This document shows, in pieces, positions 61,301 to 64,000 of a stretch of DNA of 64,000 bases; positions within the stretch are counted from its first letter, which is position 1, and the number at the start of each line of letters is the position of its first letter. Under the pieces are notes generated by a model that made no database searches, had not been told where the DNA came from, and was given only the letters and a program-made list of their open reading frames with translations. The position numbers were made by a program, and so were the translations under genes. The DNA comes from Albula goreensis. Taxonomy: Eukaryota > Chordata > Actinopteri > Albuliformes > Albulidae. The stretch spans positions 12,283,884 through 12,347,883 of the forward strand of contig CM040753.1 in NCBI GenBank assembly GCA_022829145.1. The letters are read 5' to 3'.

Positions 61301-64000
61301 AGAGTTTTCCATTGAGCTTGAAGTAATCTGTATCTGTATATCTGGAAGAGAATTACTTTCATTAAGTCAATAGATATGACAGTACTGTTGTACTGTAGTA
61401 GCAGTTATAGAGGTAGTAACAGCAGCAACAAATGGATATTAATTTCAGTGTGCTGTAAAATAAATTCTAGTCTTTTCCACCTTCATATGTATAACACACA
61501 GCATTATACATTTTGAGCTGATTTTTCTTAGACAGGTGGTGTGTCATTAATTAAAGGTTCACTCCAGCCAAAGTTGAATCATGATTTTATTCAAAGAAAT
61601 ACTCATAAAAGGGAAGCAGAGAGAGGTATTGTAGTAGTACACACAACAGCTAGTTACACCTCAGAACAGGATAACATGTGGGAAATCATTTTAGGAGAAA
61701 ATGAACACACAAAACACTGATGCTTTCACTAACTGTCACAAGCCATTGTGGCACCTCTGCATCCTTGTCCTCTTTTGCCCCTGTCTTGTGTATGAGTGAG
61801 TGTTTGTGGGTGTGCCTTCATGTCTGTCTACTATTCCTGCCCTTCAAAGTCACCTGAGAACAAAGAAAGTCTGGACACCTGCTCATGGTCTGTCATTAGT
61901 CATGTATGTAAACCCAAGAATGCCTCCTGTCTTTGCCAGATTATCTGCAAGAGCTTCCCTATTCACCACTGAATTTCATGCCTAGGATCTTCCCGGTTGT
62001 GACCTCTTTCTTCCTTTTTGGACCTGTGAGTTTTTTACTTGCCCTAGCCTCTACTTATGCCTAGTCTGCTTGCCTATCTGTGTACTTGCCCTTTGCCTAT
62101 TTTGCTTCAGATTAAACTGTTAAGGGAGATTCCTGTGCTTCTAGTCTGCCTCTGAGTCCTCCCTCACCATGCCTGATACAGCAGGTATATATTCTATATC
62201 ATTGTGTAGTGCCATTTATACACTACAGGATTTGATGTGGCCCTTTAAGGCCTCTCTTCTTGTAGAATTTGGTTAAGTCACAGAACCTTAATGATAACCC
62301 TTATACCAAACTCTGACTGCTAAACTTTGCTGTCATTTTGCTTGGAAAAAGATGCTATTCTGTTTAAAAAAGATTCATTTTCATTGTAGAGTTACAATGA
62401 AGATAATGGCCCTGTAAGTGGCTAATTTCCCATCTGGTTTACATCTTGTCCATGTGCCATTTTTATCACACACATTGGGCTCTGTTTTAATAATTCAAAT
62501 GTTAATTTCACAGTTTGCTAAAAATACTGTAGTTAATTCTATATTAATTTTACTGTGGCATAAGGCATACAGTAATTGCTGGCTGACTGTTGCAGTAGAG
62601 ATACTGCAACAGTTATGATAAATTATAAACCTCTAACTTTGTGAAATACACTGATACAATCACATGACCACCTCTAAACCTCACTGGTCTGACTACACAC
62701 TCTGGTGAAAAAAAATAATTCTACAGGCATTATCAATGGTCACATCTGCCCCTCCAATTGAAAGTGGGCATATCATGACTTGTTGCCCCATAGGACTCTC
62801 CATCGACCCAGAGTCCAATGTTCTTTGTCCTACATTAAACCAATCTTTGTTTTTTCAGTTAGGTTTGTTAATGATGCAGTATGATATGGGTTGTGGAGGC
62901 ACTACTGGGTGTTCATGTGACATTTTATGACGCAGAGCTGAAGTATCAGCGTCACCCTTGATTGCAGACAGCTGATTTTGGATTGTTAAGTTGCCATGCA
63001 ATGACGCGTATGACATTCATCCTTAATGGCACCGTACAATCGCCCCTCTCTGAAAATCAATAAGCTCATAACCTCACGGGATTTTGAATAATAACGACTG
63101 TCTTAAGGTGGAATAACAAACAATTAACCAACCATTCCTTTTCAAAGCAGAACTAATATGAATATTTTCTTGACAGTTATTTTTATCAGTAATTTAGACT
63201 GGTGTCCCAATACTTTTGGTGGGGTAGTATATGCATGAGCACATTGGACTTTAACCAGTTTCAGAAATTATGTACAAAATGTACACAAAATCCTCTTAAT
63301 ACAGACAGATATTACAGTCACTTACCCCCCTTAGTATCAACTTCTATGATTTTGGAGCCAACCATTTGATTTCGGAAATGTACTTCTGCACTGCAATTGT
63401 ACTGCTGAAAAGGAATCAGCTCAGAGATGTCGTACGTTCTTCCTAATGTGAAAAAAAATTTAGTTGTTAAATGAATGGAGACTGAGAAGTTTAACACATA
63501 GTTGATTGCATTATTGTACCAACTTCTGATCAAGCAAACATTCACATAACCAATGTTACTCTAAATAATAGAACTTGTTTTTAAATAATATAGTTATTTA
63601 GTTTTTCTGTATTATTCCACATAGTCCTACCTTTAGTTTCACTTGTGCAGTTGTACTTGGCTTCAAGCTCTCCATCATTGCATTTTTCTGGTTTCTCTAC
63701 CATTGTTATTTTTACTGGCCAAGTCTTATTGTATTCAAAATTAAAAGCATCGATAGCTGGAGGAACAGATGGAGAGATGAAAAAAGGTTCATCAAAAACA
63801 TTTGACCAATATTATCCTAAACACTTGACCTCAAACTATGTTAAGCAGATTTATGTTGGGAATAAAATGTGCAGGTTGTCAGGTTGTTTATAATTCCTAA
63901 ATGCTTCATATGCACATTGACTACCTTATTTGCAGAATTCAATTTAATTTGAATAATATATCTAAAAATGTATGGCACAGAATAACTTACATTTGGATTT
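48976..64000 (-). CDS. ptprc: CD45 receptor tyrosine phosphatase, 3' 25 exons (5' end beyond window)
   Basis: Leukocyte common antigen: a single-pass receptor phosphatase that dephosphorylates Src-family kinases at antigen receptors. Coding exons in transcript order: 64000-63991 (cut by the window edge), 63756-63631, 63442-63326, 61341-61198, 61027-60875, 58781-58591, 57590-57530, 56902-56794, 55940-55906, 55815-55706, 54991-54901, 54722-54646, 54459-54423, 54286-54189, 52926-52801, 52613-52456, 51962-51827, 51705-51556, 51329-51239, 51069-50936, 50789-50655, 50568-50446, 50063-49897, 49587-49452, 49308-48976. Phases join throughout: 3048 nt, 1015 codons plus stop. Order: three FN3-like domains (about residues 1-265), membrane span (about 272-293), wedge, D1 (WPD at about 513, catalytic Cys about 547), D2 with acidic insert (degenerate Cys loop at about 859), acidic Ala-rich tail. 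The tail motif EQYQFLY...PAQNG and the D2 acidic insert are CD45 hallmarks that separate it from other receptor PTPs. All introns are GT-AG except one GC-AG. Confidence 0.96.
49452..49587 (-). CDS. ptprc: ptprc exon: D2 pseudo-active-site loop
   Basis: 136 nt, acceptor tctctgctag, donor gtaagt. With the previous exon it makes [19 protein letters not shown]. Cys and the P-loop Arg are kept in C-x5-R spacing, but Ser-Ala-Gly has become Asn-Asp-Gly. It continues [20 protein letters not shown]. Confidence 0.97.
49897..50063 (-). CDS. ptprc: ptprc exon: D2 degenerate WPD region to Cys
   Basis: 167 nt, acceptor gcccttgcag, donor gtgagt. Encodes [20 protein letters not shown], so the WPD triplet is replaced by Trp-Ala-Glu and the general-acid Asp is lost. 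It ends in VPIIIHC plus two bases of the next codon. Confidence 0.96.
50446..50568 (-). CDS. ptprc: ptprc exon: D2 core strand
   Basis: 123 nt, acceptor cattcacag, donor gtgcat. Encodes [20 protein letters not shown] and ends SIEIRHTK. Phase 0 on both sides. Confidence 0.95.
50655..50789 (-). CDS. ptprc: ptprc exon: D2 core
   Basis: 135 nt, acceptor ctgtgtag, donor gtaggc. Encodes [20 protein letters not shown] and then [10 protein letters not shown] and [12 protein letters not shown]. This is the D2 equivalent of the D1 exons at 54459 and 54286, fused here into one exon. Confidence 0.96.
50936..51069 (-). CDS. ptprc: ptprc exon: D2 acidic insert
   Basis: 134 nt, acceptor ttgctacag, donor gtatgt. 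Encodes [10 protein letters not shown] and then an insert of about 25 residues rich in Asp, Glu and Ser (for example [19 protein letters not shown]), followed by KYINASYID. The serine-acidic insert is specific to CD45 D2. In mammals it is described as a CK2 phosphorylation region. Confidence 0.97.
51239..51329 (-). CDS. ptprc: ptprc exon: D2 start
   Basis: 91 nt, acceptor cgctatccag, donor gtaagc. Encodes [10 protein letters not shown], then a Lys/Asn-rich stretch and [10 protein letters not shown]. This is the D2 counterpart of the KNRY loop, with Ser-Ser-Val in place of Val-Asp-Ile. Confidence 0.95.
51556..51705 (-). CDS. ptprc: ptprc exon: D1 end and D1-D2 linker
   Basis: 150 nt, acceptor cttcgacag, donor gtcagc. 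Encodes [20 protein letters not shown], closing D1, then the linker ending [10 protein letters not shown]. It matches mammalian CD45 closely. Confidence 0.97.
51827..51962 (-). CDS. ptprc: ptprc exon: D1 P-loop SAGVGRTG
   Basis: 136 nt, acceptor ctttctgcag, donor gtaact. Completes the active-site signature [10 protein letters not shown] with the preceding exon, so D1 has all catalytic residues. It continues [16 protein letters not shown] and [15 protein letters not shown] (Q-loop). Confidence 0.98.
52456..52613 (-). CDS. ptprc: ptprc exon: D1 WPD loop to catalytic Cys (GC donor)
   Basis: 158 nt, acceptor cttctgcag. Encodes [16 protein letters not shown], with the general-acid Asp of the WPD loop. 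It ends in VVHC plus two bases of the serine codon. The only in-phase donor is GC (cag|gcaaga), so the downstream intron (51963-52455, 493 nt) is of the GC-AG class. A shifted GT donor would remove the catalytic HC. Confidence 0.94.
52801..52926 (-). CDS. ptprc: ptprc exon: D1, KCAQYWP strand
   Basis: 126 nt, acceptor tttccaaag, donor gtgagt. Encodes [10 protein letters not shown] and later [15 protein letters not shown]. It matches the CD45 D1 sequence KCxxYWP and CPDYII. Confidence 0.96.
52999..54174. repeat. Intronic minisatellite, 41/46-bp unit, about 26 copies
   Basis: Tandem copies of a unit containing GTGATTAGGGTGAATCTG and TCTGTACTGAACAGTGTAG. Two length classes differ by a 5-bp insert (GGTCT, giving CTGGTCTGTCTG). 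The array fills almost all of the 1262-bp ptprc intron 52927-54188. The first copies (from about 53.0 kb) are degenerate and the rest are over 90% alike by eye. Each unit contains one TTAGGG. Confidence 0.96.
54189..54286 (-). CDS. ptprc: ptprc exon: D1 core helix
   Basis: 98 nt, acceptor tcttctcag, donor gtaagc. Encodes [14 protein letters not shown] and then [11 protein letters not shown], standard PTP core. The intron that follows is almost wholly filled by a minisatellite, whose last copy sits about 10-15 nt from this donor. Confidence 0.97.
54423..54459 (-). CDS. ptprc: ptprc 37-nt D1 microexon
   Basis: 37 nt, acceptor ccctacag, donor gtaaag. Encodes [13 protein letters not shown], the highly conserved PTP core strand. 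Short exons at this place are usual in receptor PTP genes. Confidence 0.95.
54646..54722 (-). CDS. ptprc: ptprc exon: D1, NRVxL and YINASYID
   Basis: 77 nt, acceptor tttgtcag, donor gtaagg. Encodes DFNRVQL, a short Gly/Ser-rich loop, then the conserved DYINASYID motif of classical PTP domains. Confidence 0.97.
54901..54991 (-). CDS. ptprc: ptprc exon: D1 start, pTyr-recognition loop
   Basis: 91 nt, acceptor ttctattag, donor gtgagt. Encodes SIPRVYSK, then EARKP and the [10 protein letters not shown] loop, which recognises phosphotyrosine in active PTP domains. Confidence 0.97.
55706..55815 (-). CDS. ptprc: ptprc exon: D1 wedge helix-turn-helix
   Basis: 110 nt, acceptor ctctgcag, donor gtgagc. 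Encodes [20 protein letters not shown] and then [13 protein letters not shown], the N-terminal wedge of the first phosphatase domain. It is nearly identical to mammalian CD45. Confidence 0.97.
55906..55940 (-). CDS. ptprc: ptprc 35-nt cytoplasmic microexon
   Basis: 35 nt, acceptor tgtctcgcag, donor gtgagt. Encodes a polar acidic juxtamembrane peptide ([11 protein letters not shown]) just before the wedge. Phases (1 in, 1 out) fit both neighbours exactly. Confidence 0.88.
56794..56902 (-). CDS. ptprc: ptprc exon: transmembrane segment
   Basis: 109 nt, acceptor attttccag, donor gtaagt. Encodes a clear single hydrophobic span ([20 protein letters not shown]) and then the stop-transfer residues [10 protein letters not shown]. 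This is close to the mammalian CD45 membrane exon (ALIAFLAFLIIVTS, then VLYKIYDL). Confidence 0.96.
57331..57467. mobile_element. Palindromic MITE-like element with CA core, ptprc intron
   Basis: The left arm contains TGTTTTCAAAATGTATTTAA, ATGCAGGTGCTACAT and TTACTTTCTCTT. The right arm carries the inverse of each block in mirrored order. The centre is a short CA run (about 57390-57402). The arms together span about 137 bp and could fold as one long hairpin. No target duplication could be fixed with confidence. Confidence 0.7.
57530..57590 (-). CDS. ptprc: ptprc exon: end of FN3 and membrane-proximal stem
   Basis: 61 nt, acceptor tttccag, donor gtgagt. Encodes VRVYNG, then a short Ser/Thr-rich stem ending Thr-Ser. 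The junction codon makes Tyr, giving TSYN before the membrane span, as in mammalian CD45. Confidence 0.9.
58591..58781 (-). CDS. ptprc: ptprc exon: membrane-proximal FN3-like domain
   Basis: 191 nt, acceptor ctctgacag, donor gtatgt. Starts with the domain linker PEPVSDISL and holds two cysteines, an NQT sequon and the FN3 motif [12 protein letters not shown]. The G-strand (VRVYNG) is encoded by the next small exon, as in human CD45. Confidence 0.93.
59157..59289. repeat. (TAATA)n pentanucleotide array
   Basis: About 130 bp of 5-bp units (ATAAT/TATAA register) with a GGTCATA interruption near the start. It lies in the ptprc intron between 58782 and 60874. Confidence 0.95.
59690..59790. repeat. 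CCCGCACCCG-rich insert
   Basis: A short GC-rich island inside very AT-rich intron sequence, with repeated CACCCGCACC, CGCACCCGAC and CGCTACCCGA words. It looks like the end of a non-autonomous DNA transposon (hAT-type ends can carry such words), but no partner end was found. Confidence 0.4.
59944..60437. mobile_element. TA-flanked MITE, 494 bp, ptprc intron
   Basis: Begins CAGGGAGTCCCCTACTT and its right end, read on the minus strand, begins CAGGGAGTCCCCAACTT. TA flanks both sides (59942-59943, 60438-60439). No transposase frame is visible inside. A TA duplication with CAGG-type ends fits a non-autonomous Tc1/mariner superfamily element, perhaps of the Tigger/pogo type. The family name is a guess. 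Confidence 0.75.
60875..61027 (-). CDS. ptprc: ptprc exon: second half of second FN3-like domain
   Basis: 153 nt, acceptor tttctcag, donor gtgagt. Encodes the pattern [12 protein letters not shown], a canonical FN3 E/F-strand 'L-x-P-x-T-x-Y' motif. It carries NCT and NYT sequons and ends in a Thr-Lys-Pro-Gly linker to the next domain. Confidence 0.92.
61198..61341 (-). CDS. ptprc: ptprc exon: first half of second FN3-like domain
   Basis: 144 nt, acceptor ctcttccag, donor gtaaggg. Contains the FN3 B-strand tryptophan (SVKLTWKA) and an NCT sequon in QYNCTCEE. Phase 2 in, phase 1 out. Confidence 0.9.
61342..63325. other. ptprc intron of about 2 kb
   Basis: No exon was seen. Near the 3' end of the plus strand, TGTCCCAATACTTTTGGTGG followed by GGTAGTATA (about 63200-63230) resembles a solitary Tc1/mariner end, but no second end or TA-bounded element could be found. 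Confidence 0.5.
63326..63442 (-). CDS. ptprc: ptprc exon: extracellular, second half of FN3-like domain
   Basis: 117 nt, acceptor ttcacattag, donor gtaagtg. Encodes the F/G-strand part of an FN3-like fold, with the typical L-P-x-x-x-Y-x-C pattern ([14 protein letters not shown]) and an NCS sequon. It joins in phase (G|AT) to the exon at 61341 across an intron of about 2.0 kb. Confidence 0.88.
63631..63756 (-). CDS. ptprc: ptprc exon: extracellular, first half of an FN3-like domain
   Basis: 126 nt between an acceptor after cctccag and the donor gtagga. The segment is Cys-containing and extracellular, with N-glycosylation sequons NKT and NCT and the local pattern EAKYNCTSE. It joins in phase to the next exon (G|GA) to complete one membrane-distal FN3-like unit. 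No exact family match beyond CD45-like layout can be claimed, because this part diverges fast. Confidence 0.85.
63991..64000 (-). CDS. ptprc: ptprc exon, partial at window edge
   Basis: Only the last 10 nt are inside the window, followed by a good donor (gtaagtt at 63990). It ends in phase 1, which matches the two leading bases of the next exon and gives Lys-Ser-Lys-Ser across the junction. The rest of the extracellular part lies to the right. Confidence 0.6.

Noticed and set aside
63198..63230. Sequence like a Tc1/mariner end (TGTCCCAATACTTTTGGTGG)
   Set aside because: No matching second terminus or internal transposase found, so not listed as an element.

Overview
This is vertebrate nuclear DNA, most likely from a ray-finned fish. 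The reasons are a multi-exon CD45 gene whose protein follows tetrapod CD45 through the whole cytoplasmic part, compact introns, very long GT/CA arrays, a Tc1-like DNA transposon relic, and an intact miR-181a/miR-181b pair. No bacterial, organellar or viral gene was recognised.

Right third (about 48.4-64.0 kb, minus strand): the 3' part of ptprc (CD45), a receptor-type protein tyrosine phosphatase of leukocytes. I could place 25 coding exons, one of them cut by the window edge. Their reading phases all join, giving 3048 nt (1015 codons plus stop) without a frameshift. They encode three fibronectin-III-like domains, the membrane span, the juxtamembrane wedge, the catalytic phosphatase domain D1, the degenerate domain D2 with its acidic insert, and a long acidic/alanine-rich tail. 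The signal peptide and the alternatively spliced mucin-like exons must lie beyond 64000. The introns hold a minisatellite of about 1.17 kb, a pentanucleotide array, a palindromic MITE-like element and a TA-flanked terminal-inverted-repeat element.

Middle (about 38.6-39.0 kb, plus strand): a mir-181a / mir-181b hairpin pair about 225 bp apart, convergent with ptprc. From what I know of the human locus, MIR181A1/MIR181B1 also lie downstream of PTPRC on the opposite strand, so the order and orientation look ancient. A perfect 8-mer miR-181 seed match lies 149 nt past the ptprc stop codon. Both genes set lymphocyte antigen-receptor thresholds.

A degenerate Tc1-like element (47486-48375) with a broken transposase and a GT array of about 200 bp separate ptprc from the miRNA side.

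Left 38 kb: mostly AT-rich non-coding sequence, presumably the pri-miR-181 host transcript and intergenic DNA. There is a CpG-enriched stretch at about 10.5-11.35 kb that could be a promoter, several microsatellites, and at 3.7-5.65 kb a few exon-like open segments on the plus strand that I could not assign with confidence.
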